DNA of 49,483 bases from Blastocatellia bacterium (GTDB lineage: Bacteria > Acidobacteriota > Blastocatellia > HR10 > J050), in contig JANWZE010000099.1 of NCBI GenBank assembly GCA_025054955.1, positions 1 through 49,483 of the forward strand. The letters are read 5' to 3'. Both the position numbers and the translations under genes were made by a program. Below the pieces are notes generated by a model, which was given only the letters and a program-made list of their open reading frames with translations, was not told where the DNA came from and ran no database searches. Of the stretch, positions 8,206 to 17,000 are shown one piece after another; the stretch's first letter is position 1, and each line of letters begins with the position of its first letter.

Positions 8206-9363
8206 TTATGTTGGATTGTTGGAATTCGCTTGATACCGGCCAGTGAACTCAGCGTAAAACTCCGCGAATTTTTTAAGCGCGATAGCATGCCTCATTTTAC
8301 TTATTGTGTCAAGATAAAAATAGAGGTTGTGATGGGTGCAAAGGATCGCGCTAAGCATTTCATTGGACATATATAGATGCCGCAGATACGCCCGTGAATA
8401 ACGCCGGCAGACAAAGCACTGGCAGCGCGCATCAATAGGATTTGGATTGCGCGCCCACGTGGCATTTTTGATATTGACCGGTCCGTCGGTGGTGAACACT
8501 TGCCCATTGCGCGCATGGCGGGTCGGCATCACGCAATCGAACATATCCACGCCGCGGGCCACGCACTCGAGTATATCCAACGGCGTGCCGACACCCATCA
8601 AGTAGCGCGGCGCTGACTCCGGCATGCTGGCTGTCGTCGCCTCGACCGTGTCGTACATCTCTTGCTTGCCTTCCCCGACACTTAATCCGCCAATGGCGTA
8701 TCCATCAAATCCGATCTCCACCAGTGCCTCCAGACTGCGCTGTCGCAAATCAACAAACGTGCTGCCTTGGATAATACCGAACAGCGCCTGCCGTCGCGCA
8801 GCGTCCCGTTCATCAAAGCGCTGTCGGCAACGCCGCGCCCAGCGTGTTGTCAGCGCGACAGCTTGCTCGGCCACAGCGTACGGGCTTGGGTTGCGGACAC
8901 ATTCATCGAGCACCATGGCCACGTCTGAACCGAGCGCAATCTGGATATCCATCGCTGTCTCAGGCATGAGCAAGTGCCATGAGCCGTCCAAGTGCGATTG
9001 AAATTGAACGCCTTCCTCAGAGACCTTGCGCAGCGGCGCCAAGCTGTAGATTTGAAATCCGCCGCTGTCGGTCAGAATCGCGCGGTCCCACGAGATGAAT
9101 TGATGCAAACCTCCCATCTGCTCAATCACTTCATGTCCAGGCCGCAAGTATAGATGGTACGCATTCGCTAAGATGATCCTGGCGTCCAATTGTTCCAGCA
9201 TTTCCTGCGTTTGCGATTTGACAGTCCCACCTGTGCCGACAGGCATGAAGACAGGGGTTTCAATTGAGCCATGCGCTGTATGAAGCAATGCCAGGCGCGC
9301 ACGGCTCGTGGCATCGGTGGCGATGACTTCAAACCCAAACGGGCGGCTCGAATCGCGACTCAT
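8206..9363 (-). CDS. tgt: tRNA-guanine transglycosylase
   Basis: 385 residues, the usual length. It exchanges guanine-34 for the queuine precursor preQ1 in tRNAs with GUN anticodons. Visible motifs are TDSGGFQ around the catalytic aspartate, GVDMFDCVMPTRHARNGQ around the nucleophilic aspartate, and the zinc site CxCxxC followed by a histidine near the C-terminus (CQCFVCRRYSRAYLRHL). It is first in the tgt-yajC-secD-secF operon. A perfect TATAAT lies upstream. Confidence 0.97.
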   Translation of the reverse strand: MSRDSSRPFGFEVIATDATSRARLALLHTAHGSIETPVFMPVGTGGTVKSQTQEMLEQLDARIILANAYHLYLRPGHEVIEQMGGLHQFISWDRAILTDSGGFQIYSLAPLRKVSEEGVQFQSHLDGSWHLLMPETAMDIQIALGSDVAMVLDECVRNPSPYAVAEQAVALTTRWARRCRQRFDERDAARRQALFGIIQGSTFVDLRQRSLEALVEIGFDGYAIGGLSVGEGKQEMYDTVEATTASMPESAPRYLMGVGTPLDILECVARGVDMFDCVMPTRHARNGQVFTTDGPVNIKNATWARNPNPIDARCQCFVCRRYSRAYLRHLYMSNEMLSAILCTHHNLYFYLDTISKMRHAIALKKFAEFYAEFTGRYQANSNNPT

Positions 9364-9380
9364 AGGCTGGTGTTGATCGT

Positions 9381-9409
9381 TTGACGGGTTGGCATGGGAG
9401 GGCTATTAT
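9381..9409 (+). promoter_or_regulatory. Putative promoter of the 9446 gene
   Basis: TTGACG and TATTAT are separated by exactly 17 bases on the plus strand. The predicted start of transcription is about 30 bases before the ATG at 9446. Its -10 box overlaps that of the opposing tgt promoter. Confidence 0.55.
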
Positions 9410-9433
9410 AGAAAGCGCTGTCAACCTTGAGAA
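9405..9433 (-). promoter_or_regulatory. Putative promoter of tgt-yajC-secDF
   Basis: On the minus strand a perfect TATAAT (9405-9410) is preceded, after 17 bases, by TTCTCA (4/6 to TTGACA). Its -10 shares bases with the divergent plus-strand -10, so polymerase could occupy only one of the two at a time. Confidence 0.5.
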
Positions 9434-9445
9434 GCGAGGACGATC

Positions 9446-9868
9446 ATGAAACCGCTATTGTTATCGGTGGTACTATTGACCATCGCGTCAACGGTAAGCG
9501 CGCAAACAACCGGTTCATTGTTGGGCACGCTTCGTGAAAACGGAACAATGGCTCCGCTGGTCGGAGCCCACATCCGTATCATGGCAATGGCTTTTGATCA
9601 CGAATTCGCCACTACGACTGATGAGCGAGGCCGCTTCGCATATCTTGGACTATGGCCGGGGCGTTATCTGGTCACCATCACCAAGAGCAACTACGCGACG
9701 ATAGACGTGTTCGATGTGGTCATCGAGCGCAGTGAAACAACGCGGCTGGACTTAACGATGACGCCGGCAGACCGGGCACCTTTCAAACGCCAGATGATGC
9801 GCTATCGCCGCCCGCTCGTCTGTCTGGATGATGCGAATATCAAATATGTCTTTCGCGCAGGTTTCTGA
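9446..9868 (+). CDS. Secreted carboxypeptidase-regulatory-like domain protein
   Basis: 140 residues. A signal peptide (about 1-19, ending VSAQ) is followed by one carboxypeptidase regulatory-like beta-sandwich (about 22-112). The recognisable strands are GTLRENGTMAPLVGAHIRI, TTDERGRFAYLGLWPGRYLVTI and the closing TRLDLTMTP. Such domains occur as stand-alone periplasmic proteins and at the N-terminus of TonB-dependent transporters in Acidobacteriota and Bacteroidota. No catalytic domain is present. GAGG lies upstream of the ATG. It is transcribed divergently from tgt and its substrate is unknown. Confidence 0.8.
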   Translation: MKPLLLSVVLLTIASTVSAQTTGSLLGTLRENGTMAPLVGAHIRIMAMAFDHEFATTTDERGRFAYLGLWPGRYLVTITKSNYATIDVFDVVIERSETTRLDLTMTPADRAPFKRQMMRYRRPLVCLDDANIKYVFRAGF

Positions 9869-9925
9869 GCATGGCGGCGCCACTGGTTCCCTGGAGCGAT
9901 CTGTCTCAGCAGCGGCCGGCGCTCA

Positions 9926-11089
9926 TCACCGAGACTGAACGGCCGCAGCCACCTTTTCCGCAGCATCGCGCATACTGGTTGCGCTCGTAATCGTCAATCC
10001 TGAATTGTCGAGCATCTGGCGAGCTTTGTCGGCATTGGTTCCTTCCAATCGAACGACCATCGGAATCTTCAATCCGATCTTTCGCGCCGCTTCGATAACC
10101 CCTTCGGCCACCACATCGCACCGCACGATGCCGCCAAAGATATTGATCAGCACTGCCTTGACATTGGCATCCGAGAGCAAAATCCTAAAGGCATTCTCCA
10201 CCCGCGTCGTCGTGGCTGTGCCGCCGACATCGAGGAAGTTGGCCGGCGCGTTCCCGGTCAATTTGATGATGTCCATGGTGGCCATCGCCAGCCCTGCGCC
10301 GTTAACCATGCAGCCGATATTGCCATCCAGCTTGATGTAATTGAGGTCGTACTTCGAGGCTTCGACTTCCAACGGCGCTTCTTCATTCAGATCACGCAGC
10401 GCCGCATACTCTTGATGACGGAACAGCGCGTTGTCATCGAAATTCACCTTGGCGTCAAGCGCCAGCAGGTGACCTTCCTGTGTCAGCAAGAACGGATTGA
10501 TCTCGGCCAGCGAAGCATCCAGCTTGACAAACGCATCAGCCAACGCCGTCATGAACTTGGTGGCCTGGCCAACCAGCTCGCCGGAGAAGCCCAATCCGAA
10601 CGCCAATCGTCGAGCTTGAAACCCCTGCAATCCAAGCATCGGGTTGAACGGTTCTTTGAGAATCGCTTCAGGATTGGTGGCTGCGACTTCTTCGATATCC
10701 ATACCGCCGGCAGCGCTGGCCATGAAGACGGGCAATTGGAGGCTGCGATCCACCACGATACCCAGGTAAAATTCCTGCTTGATGTTGAGCGCTTCTTCGA
10801 TCAGCAGTGTTCGTACCTGCCGGCCTTCTGGCCCCGTCTGATGCGTCACCAACGTCATGCCCAGCATGGCGCGGGCCAGTTCGACAGCTTCCTCGGGCGA
10901 AGCAGCCAGTCTGACGCCGCCGCCTTTGCCGCGACCACCAGCATGAATCTGCGCTTTGACAACGACGCGACCACCAAGCTGCTCAGCCGCCGCACGAGCC
11001 GCTTCTGGCTCGGTGATCACGATCCCACGCGGCACAGTCACGCCGAACTGCTTCAGTAATTGCTTGGCTTGATATTCATGAATCTTCAT
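9926..11089 (-). CDS. sucC: Succinate-CoA ligase (ADP-forming) beta subunit
   Basis: 387 residues from the ATG at 11089, the usual family length; the protein begins with the classic [17 protein letters not shown]. An ATP-grasp domain occupies the first ~240 residues, with [13 protein letters not shown] as the glycine-rich nucleotide loop. The C-terminal ligase domain carries [11 protein letters not shown] and FLDVGG. It makes succinyl-CoA or runs the reverse substrate-level phosphorylation step of the TCA cycle. The alpha-subunit gene sucD, usually adjacent, is absent on both sides. It has its own promoter at 11142-11170. Confidence 0.96.
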   Translation of the reverse strand: MKIHEYQAKQLLKQFGVTVPRGIVITEPEAARAAAEQLGGRVVVKAQIHAGGRGKGGGVRLAASPEEAVELARAMLGMTLVTHQTGPEGRQVRTLLIEEALNIKQEFYLGIVVDRSLQLPVFMASAAGGMDIEEVAATNPEAILKEPFNPMLGLQGFQARRLAFGLGFSGELVGQATKFMTALADAFVKLDASLAEINPFLLTQEGHLLALDAKVNFDDNALFRHQEYAALRDLNEEAPLEVEASKYDLNYIKLDGNIGCMVNGAGLAMATMDIIKLTGNAPANFLDVGGTATTTRVENAFRILLSDANVKAVLINIFGGIVRCDVVAEGVIEAARKIGLKIPMVVRLEGTNADKARQMLDNSGLTITSATSMRDAAEKVAAAVQSR

Positions 11090-11141
11090 AGTCTGAACGT
11101 TCCTAATCCGTTGCCACTTTTCGACCGGCAACGAGAGCGGC

Positions 11142-11170
11142 ACTTTATGGCGTGCTCTAGTAAAAGTCAA
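11142..11170 (-). promoter_or_regulatory. Putative sigma-70 promoter of sucC
   Basis: On the minus strand TTGACT and TAAAGT are separated by 17 bases. The predicted transcription start lies about 45 bases before the sucC ATG. Confidence 0.5.
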
Positions 11171-11242
11171 GGCTCGCACCGACAGCCCGTAGACACGCTG
11201 CGCCTCTAAAAATAAAATTACGCCTTACGAGGAGTGAGGGCT

Positions 11243-11833
11243 ATGAATATAACCAGCGCGTTACTCATCGTTGATGTCCAAAACGATTTCTGCGCAGGCG
11301 GCGCCCTGGCCGTACCAGACGCTGAGGCGATCATTCCGGTGCTGAACAACTACATCGAGCAATTCATGCAAGCGGGACAGCCCATTTATGCATCCCGTGA
11401 TTGGCATCCGCCGGTGACACGCCACTTCAAAGCCTATGGAGGCATCTGGCCGCCGCACTGTATTCAAGGCACAAAGGGAGCTGAATTCCATCCTGATTTG
11501 AAATTGCCCAACGAGGCGGAGATCATTTCAAAAGGCATGGCTTATGATGCTGACTCTTACTCAGCCTTTGAGGGCGTGGATAGCCAGGGCCGCAAGCTCG
11601 CCGTTGCTCTGCGCGAACGAGGCATAGACCACCTTTACATCGGCGGGCTTGCCACAGATTACTGCGTCAAGCACACAGCGTTCGATGCGCTGAAAGCGGG
11701 CTTTCATGTGACCATCCTCGAAGACGCCGTGCGCGGCGTGAACGAAGCCGATTCGGCCTATGCCATTGAAGAGCTCCTTCGCCTTGGGGCAACTAAGGGC
11801 GTTTTCCAGGATGTCACACACGCCGCTGCCTGA
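11243..11833 (+). CDS. pncA: Nicotinamidase/pyrazinamidase
   Basis: 196 residues from the ATG at 11243, which has GAGGAG eight bases upstream; a GTG three codons earlier overlaps that ribosome site. It hydrolyses nicotinamide to nicotinate for NAD salvage. The isochorismatase-fold catalytic residues are visible: Asp11 in VDVQNDF, the lysine in EIISKGMA and the nucleophilic cysteine in LATDYCVKHTA. Metal ligands lie in SRDWHPP and the following HF. The WPPHCIQG segment is typical of PncA. It is divergent from sucC, with no other NAD genes nearby. Confidence 0.95.
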   Translation: MNITSALLIVDVQNDFCAGGALAVPDAEAIIPVLNNYIEQFMQAGQPIYASRDWHPPVTRHFKAYGGIWPPHCIQGTKGAEFHPDLKLPNEAEIISKGMAYDADSYSAFEGVDSQGRKLAVALRERGIDHLYIGGLATDYCVKHTAFDALKAGFHVTILEDAVRGVNEADSAYAIEELLRLGATKGVFQDVTHAAA

Positions 11834-12068
11834 AGCGTTACCACCGTGGGCGCTCTTGGGCGGGTCGAGACCCAATCGTTCCGGCGCCACACGCTCCTGG
11901 CTGAGAGATTACCACTGGAGGCGCTGCGAATGAGCGCTCACGTTCCTGTCGCAGACCACTCCGGCGCATGAGAACGAGGAACACCGCCAGAGCCAAATGA
12001 GGCCGCGCAGAGCTTGTCGCTCCATTCACGTCGCCTGGCCAGGCTTGCCGTGCAGCGAAACTGCCCCT

Positions 12069-15000
12069 CTATTGTGGAATCTCAATTGGCTTGCCGGGCA
12101 CAATGGTTGACAACTTGCTATCTCGTAGCGCCTCGTTCAGCTTCGGCACGGTCTGCTCGATGAATTGGTTGACCTGACCGAGCTTCTGCCGAACCTCCGC
12201 TTGAAGCTCGCCGAAGAATTCGCGTTGATAGGGCGTCGGCGCGGCATTCGTGCCATCCAGATCAAAGAAGAGCGAATTGATATGCTCTAGCAGTTTCGGA
12301 CCGCTACTGAAGCCGGGTATATCGCGGGGACGGGTCAGCCCACTTTGCAACGACTCGACTTGCTTCAGATGTTCCGACAAGGCTTTCTTCAACTCCTCTG
12401 ATGTGTCTGGGGCGCGGTCTTTGACCGTCTTGTCAAGCTGGGTTAGTTGGTCTTTGATGCTATCGAGCGCGCGCAGCGCATCATTGGTTGCCGATTGCAT
12501 CTGGCGCAGTTTGAGCGTGTAATCGAGCTGCGCTTGAAGGTCAGTGGCTGGCACCGAGAACGTTGGATCAAGGCGAACCTCAACCCGTTTGGAGAGCGAT
12601 GTCTCGCCCAGCGTCAGTTTGACTGTGTACGTTCCGGGCACAACCTGTGGTCCGCGCGGGCCGCCGGTGAATTCGGTCTCTTCTTCACTGGGCGGCCGTC
12701 GCAATCGCGGGCCCTCATAGCGCAAATCCCACGCCACTCGATTCAGTCCTTTTTCTTGCGGAATGTTTTTCAGTTCGCGGATCAACCGGCCATCGGCGTC
12801 CAGAATTTGAATCTTGACGGCGTTCTTTTCGTCGGGCTTGTTTTTCAGATAGTAGGTGATGAGCGCGCCATAGGGGGGATTAGGGCCGGTGAACGGTTTG
12901 TTGCCGATCCCATAGCGCGACATGCGCGTGGCAAACCGCCAGGCCGGCTTCATGTCAAAGAGGTGAACATCGCGGCTCAGGATGTCGGCGTTCAGTTGTT
13001 GAATTGGCGTCGCATCATCAAAAATCCACAACGAGCGGCCATGCGTGGCCAGAATCAGGTCGTTCTCGCGTGGGTGCACCAGTATGTCATGAACGGCCAC
13101 AGTGGGCAGATTTTTCATGCCGAGTGAAATCCAGTTGAATCCGCCCGTGTAGGACACAAACAAACCAAGTTCGGTCCCTGCGTACAGCAGGCTGGGGTTG
13201 TTTGGGTCCTCGCGGACCACCCAGACATAGGCGTTATTGGGCAGATTGCCGGAGATGTTGGTCCAGCTTCGTCCTCCATCGGTCGTCTTGTAGATATACG
13301 GACGCAGGTCATTGAGCATGTGGCGATCAAACGAAACGTAGGCGGTGGTGGCGCTGAGGCGCGATGGCTCGACATGCGACACGGGCGAATAGGCTGGCAG
13401 ACCAGGCACGTTTTTGATGACATTGGTCCAGGTTTGACCGCCGTCGGTGGTGACCTGCAAATTCCCATCATCGGTGCCGGCCCAGATCACACCGGCGCGA
13501 ACTGGCGATTCATTAACGCTGATAATCGTGCAGTGATATTCGGCCGTGGTATTCTCGTTCCAGACTGGCCCGCCGGCTTCTTTGAGTTTATTCGGATCAT
13601 TAGTGGTCAAGTCGGGACTGATGACAGTCCAGCTTCGACCGAAATCAGTAGACTTGAACAGCACATTGCCGGCGAAATAAACCGTCTTTTGGTCATGCGG
13701 CGAGGCGATAATAGGCGAATTCCAGTGGAAGCGATACTTCAACTCGCCGGCCGGCCCGCCATCGTTCCGACGGGGCTGCGGACTGACATCTTGTTGCTCG
13801 CGGGTGCGTATGTCGGTGAGCATCAAGTTGCCACCTTGCGATTCAGTTAAAACCAGGTCGGGATTGTTCGGGTGACTGACGACGTGAAAGCCGTCGCCAA
13901 AACTGATCAGCCGCCAGTCGTCATTGAGGATGCCCGCCGGCTCGCGTGTGCGGCTCGGACCGATCCACGTGCCGTTATCTTGCAAGCCGCCGCTGACGTA
14001 ATAAAACGGCAACCGATTATCGGCATGAACCTGATAAAATTGCCCCAACGGCATATTGTTGACGTATTCCCACGTCTCGCCACGATCATAGGAAACGGCC
14101 ACGCCACCATCTTGCCCTTGCCACATGCGGTGTGGATTGGTCGGATCAATCCACAAGGCGTGATAATCCACATGCGTGCGTTGCGAAATACGACGAAACG
14201 TTCTGCCACCGTCGTTGGAGACGAACAACATGGAAGCTATCGCGTAGATGCGGTCTTCGTCTGTCGGATCAACGCGCAGGTCAGAATAATAGAATCCGCG
14301 TGAGACGATATTGGCCTGTTTAGAAATTTGCTTGAACGTCTCGCCACGATCATCAGAGCGAAAGAGCGTTCCTTCTTTGGTCTCGCCGATCACATACACA
14401 ATGCGCGGATTGCTTGGAGCCACCTTGACGCCCAATCGGCCCACCAGTTTGGGCAATCCTTGTTCGCATTTCTTCCATGTGCGGCCGCCGTCAACTGATT
14501 TGAAGATGCCGCTCTTTTCGCTGCCGCTGCGGAACGTCCAAGGCTTGCGCTCGAAATGCCACATGGCGCAAAAGAGGATATTTGGATTGGATGGGTCTAT
14601 ATCCATGTCGGCCACGCCGTGTTGCGCATCAATGAACAACGTCTTTTGCCACGAGCGGCCGCCATCAGTAGTCATGAACACGCCACGTTCCTCGTTGGGT
14701 CCGAACGCATGTCCTAATGCGCCGACATAGACGATGTTTGGATCGCGCGGATTGATCAGGATGCGCGAAATATGGCGTGTCTGTTGGAGTCCTAGGTGCT
14801 GCCATGTCTTGCCGCCGTCGGTGGACTTGTAGACGCCGTCGCCGAATGAAACGCTATTGCGCACGTTGGCTTCACCTGTGCCCACCCAGATTACGTCGGG
14901 ATTACCCGGCTCCAAGGCGATGTCGCCAATTGAAATGGTGCCCTGCCGTTCAAACAGGGGCGTCCACGTCACGCCGCCGTTGGTTGTTTTCCACAATCCA

Positions 15001-15242
15001 CCAGAGGCCGTTGCCACATAAACCAGATTAGGATTGCCGGGCACGCCTTCAACATCGGTCGTCCGTCCACCCATGTTAGCCGGGCCGATACTGCGCCACT
15101 CTAATCGCTCAAACACGGTCGCCGGAATCGGCGACTGCCCATCACTGGCAAGCCGCATTTGAGCCAGAAGCTGATTCGGGATCAAACTCAAGGCAACGAG
15201 CCAAGCCAACCAAGAAGTAACGAGTAATTTTTGGATTCGCAC
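12069..15242 (-). CDS. Secreted Asp-box (BNR/sortilin-like) beta-propeller protein
   Basis: 1057 residues from the GTG at 15242, chosen because AGGAGG lies six bases upstream; a GTG five codons earlier overlaps that site. A signal peptide (about 1-28, ending LLAQ) precedes a long run of beta-propeller blades. These have at least nine Asp-box motifs (S/T-x-D-x-G-x-T/S-W/F), for example STDGGKTW, TTDGGRSW, SVDGGRTW and STDFGRSW. A FlgD-like Ig module follows at about residues 760-850, then a helical region. The family is annotated as VPS10/sortilin-like or glycosyl hydrolase, but enzyme activity is not established. Large proteins of this kind are abundant in Acidobacteriota. It is probably periplasmic or exported, and its ligand is unknown. 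Confidence 0.85.
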   Translation of the reverse strand: MRIQKLLVTSWLAWLVALSLIPNQLLAQMRLASDGQSPIPATVFERLEWRSIGPANMGGRTTDVEGVPGNPNLVYVATASGGLWKTTNGGVTWTPLFERQGTISIGDIALEPGNPDVIWVGTGEANVRNSVSFGDGVYKSTDGGKTWQHLGLQQTRHISRILINPRDPNIVYVGALGHAFGPNEERGVFMTTDGGRSWQKTLFIDAQHGVADMDIDPSNPNILFCAMWHFERKPWTFRSGSEKSGIFKSVDGGRTWKKCEQGLPKLVGRLGVKVAPSNPRIVYVIGETKEGTLFRSDDRGETFKQISKQANIVSRGFYYSDLRVDPTDEDRIYAIASMLFVSNDGGRTFRRISQRTHVDYHALWIDPTNPHRMWQGQDGGVAVSYDRGETWEYVNNMPLGQFYQVHADNRLPFYYVSGGLQDNGTWIGPSRTREPAGILNDDWRLISFGDGFHVVSHPNNPDLVLTESQGGNLMLTDIRTREQQDVSPQPRRNDGGPAGELKYRFHWNSPIIASPHDQKTVYFAGNVLFKSTDFGRSWTVISPDLTTNDPNKLKEAGGPVWNENTTAEYHCTIISVNESPVRAGVIWAGTDDGNLQVTTDGGQTWTNVIKNVPGLPAYSPVSHVEPSRLSATTAYVSFDRHMLNDLRPYIYKTTDGGRSWTNISGNLPNNAYVWVVREDPNNPSLLYAGTELGLFVSYTGGFNWISLGMKNLPTVAVHDILVHPRENDLILATHGRSLWIFDDATPIQQLNADILSRDVHLFDMKPAWRFATRMSRYGIGNKPFTGPNPPYGALITYYLKNKPDEKNAVKIQILDADGRLIRELKNIPQEKGLNRVAWDLRYEGPRLRRPPSEEETEFTGGPRGPQVVPGTYTVKLTLGETSLSKRVEVRLDPTFSVPATDLQAQLDYTLKLRQMQSATNDALRALDSIKDQLTQLDKTVKDRAPDTSEELKKALSEHLKQVESLQSGLTRPRDIPGFSSGPKLLEHINSLFFDLDGTNAAPTPYQREFFGELQAEVRQKLGQVNQFIEQTVPKLNEALRDSKLSTIVPGKPIEIPQ

Positions 15243-15556
15243 AATAGACCTCCTCACCCGAAGAAATTAAGCATCGGACTCCGCCGCTGTCTGACCTCAG
15301 TGATAAGAATTTGCTATCGTTCGGAGAGGCTAATTCTATGGCGATCTGGCTTGGTAGGTCAAGTCAAGAACGGACACGGCGCGTGTGAACGCGACAACAT
15401 GCAGTGCTCATTCACTCTCATGAGCGTCACTCGATGCTCTGTTACTACACTGGGGTCACCATTCATCGCTTGTCACCCTCGTTTCGTCGGCCGTTCTTGC
15501 CAGAATAATCGGAGATGAAGGGAACGAAAAATGGACGCGGCTTGCCGTCGCTGTCG
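15243..15556. other. Intergenic region without a visible gene
   Basis: About 314 bases lie between the Asp-box protein start and the PDZ protein stop. Apart from the AGGAGG of the downstream gene at 15249-15254, I see no gene, repeat or strong hairpin. Confidence 0.5.
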
Positions 15557-16468
15557 TTACTCGTTCTTGCCGAGCTTGACAGGAATGACCAGCTCCTGAC
15601 CATCGCGGATGACTTTGACCTGCACGGTTGTGTATGGCGCTGTTTGACGGATGCGCCGACTCAGCTCACTGGGCGTGCGGATGGGGTGGCCGTTGAACTC
15701 AATGACGATGTCGCCATTTTTGATGCCGGCCAAATCAGCCGGATCATTGGGCAGGACGTCATTCAGTTGCACACCCCACAGCTCTCTGCCGGGCACACGG
15801 ACACGTTCGCCATCATCACCGATGCCGAAAAAACCGACCGGCCCGTCTGGCCCACGATCACGGAAATCGTCCTCGATACCCGTCACTACGATCACTTCCA
15901 TCGGTTGACCATCGCGCAGAATTTTGAGCCGAAGCTCTGAGTGTGGCGGTGTTGATCGCAGCACTCGGCGCAGCTCCCGTTCGCTGCGCACCAGCGCGCC
16001 GTTGGCTTCAACGATCACATCACCACCAATCAAGCCAGCCTGGTCGGCAGGCGTCCCGTCGTAAACCTCCTCAATCATCACTCCCTGATCTTCATCTTCG
16101 AGATTGACGCCAATATAAGAAGCGGGCAGGGTTGCCACCGCGGGCGCTGCGCGACGGTTCGATATCCGATGCGTAATGATCCCACCAACCACTACGCTGA
16201 GCGATACCACTCCAACGGCGATCCAGATAGCAAGCCGACGGCCGCGCCGTAGGCCGCCACGAGGGCGCATCTGGGTTGTTTCTTGCCCCATCGGCGCTGG
16301 CGTCATCCACGGCGGCGGTGTCGTATATGACGCTGGCTGTGTCTGATGATCTAGTGTCTCTGTGGCTACGTAATCCGGCAGACTTTGATCCAGCCGATAA
16401 CCACAATAGCGGCAGAATCGCTGGTTTTCAGTCGTTTCTGCGTTACACTGTGGACACCTTGACGTCAT
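15557..16468 (-). CDS. Zinc-ribbon, membrane-anchored double-PDZ protein
   Basis: 303 residues from the ATG at 16468, which has GGGGAG eight bases upstream. The N-terminus is a zinc ribbon, CPQCNAETTENQRFCRYCG, with two CxxC pairs. A linker and a membrane helix (about residues 82-104) follow, then two PDZ domains (about 118-195 and 220-300). Each has the GIxxGDVIVEANG or GIKNGDIVIEFNG peptide-groove pattern. No protease domain is present, unlike HtrA or RseP. With the ribbon in the cytoplasm and the PDZ domains outside, it could link a cytoplasmic partner to periplasmic protein C-termini. This is inference. Confidence 0.85.
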   Translation of the reverse strand: MTSRCPQCNAETTENQRFCRYCGYRLDQSLPDYVATETLDHQTQPASYTTPPPWMTPAPMGQETTQMRPRGGLRRGRRLAIWIAVGVVSLSVVVGGIITHRISNRRAAPAVATLPASYIGVNLEDEDQGVMIEEVYDGTPADQAGLIGGDVIVEANGALVRSERELRRVLRSTPPHSELRLKILRDGQPMEVIVVTGIEDDFRDRGPDGPVGFFGIGDDGERVRVPGRELWGVQLNDVLPNDPADLAGIKNGDIVIEFNGHPIRTPSELSRRIRQTAPYTTVQVKVIRDGQELVIPVKLGKNE

Positions 16469-17000
16469 GATGATGCTCCCCGGTATTGAGTTGGTGATGG
16501 CCACGACACATTGTACTGAGCCACAGCCTTCTACGCTACAAAGGAGAGACGAGTTTCGACCATTTCTGGACTAGAGCGGTTTGCGAATCAATCTACGCTG
16601 GGAGCGCACACTGCAGCGTGCATGAGCCCTCAAGGTAGGCGCTCCCTGGGTAAAGGCATTTGAAAATCGCTATAGTGATGCTTGGCTACTGATGCTTGGA
16701 CGCATCAACAGGTTCAGCATCAACACGTGGCTGAAGAAGACCGCCTCAAGGTTTGCCACCTCAGAGAAACGATGTGGAAAGCTTTTGATCAACCTCGGCA
16801 AGAATAGCCCAGCCCGCGTCGTGCCCCTGTGAACTCATGCAGAGGCGATCACATCGGCTTGTTGGCTACCAACCGCCAATGGAACCTCACCGAGAAATGA
16901 TCCGATAGGCGGGCGCTCGGCATCCACATCACCAGCAGCACGACGACTACATGGGCGCTCAGCGCCCCCCTCACCAGCAACGCGACGGCAGCCTCCAAGC
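16469..17000. other. Intergenic region with MITE-like repeat
   Basis: No gene is supported here. It holds the 105-base dispersed repeat at 16571-16675, a doubled TGATGCTTGG word just after it, and a small GC-rich palindrome (GGGCGC-TCA-GCGCCC at 16953-16967) downstream of hppA. That palindrome might act as a weak transcript end but has no U-tract. Confidence 0.5.
16571..16675 (+). mobile_element. 105-bp MITE-like repeat, copy 2
   Basis: This copy is inverted relative to the one at 733-837 and has the same length. Terminal inverted repeats CTAGAGCGGTTT and CTATAGCGATTT match at 10 of 12 positions. It lies in an intergenic gap and encodes nothing. Confidence 0.6.

Noticed and set aside
16953-16967. 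GC-rich palindrome after hppA as an intrinsic terminator
   Set aside because: The loop is only three bases and no U-tract follows, so it is mentioned but not called as a terminator.
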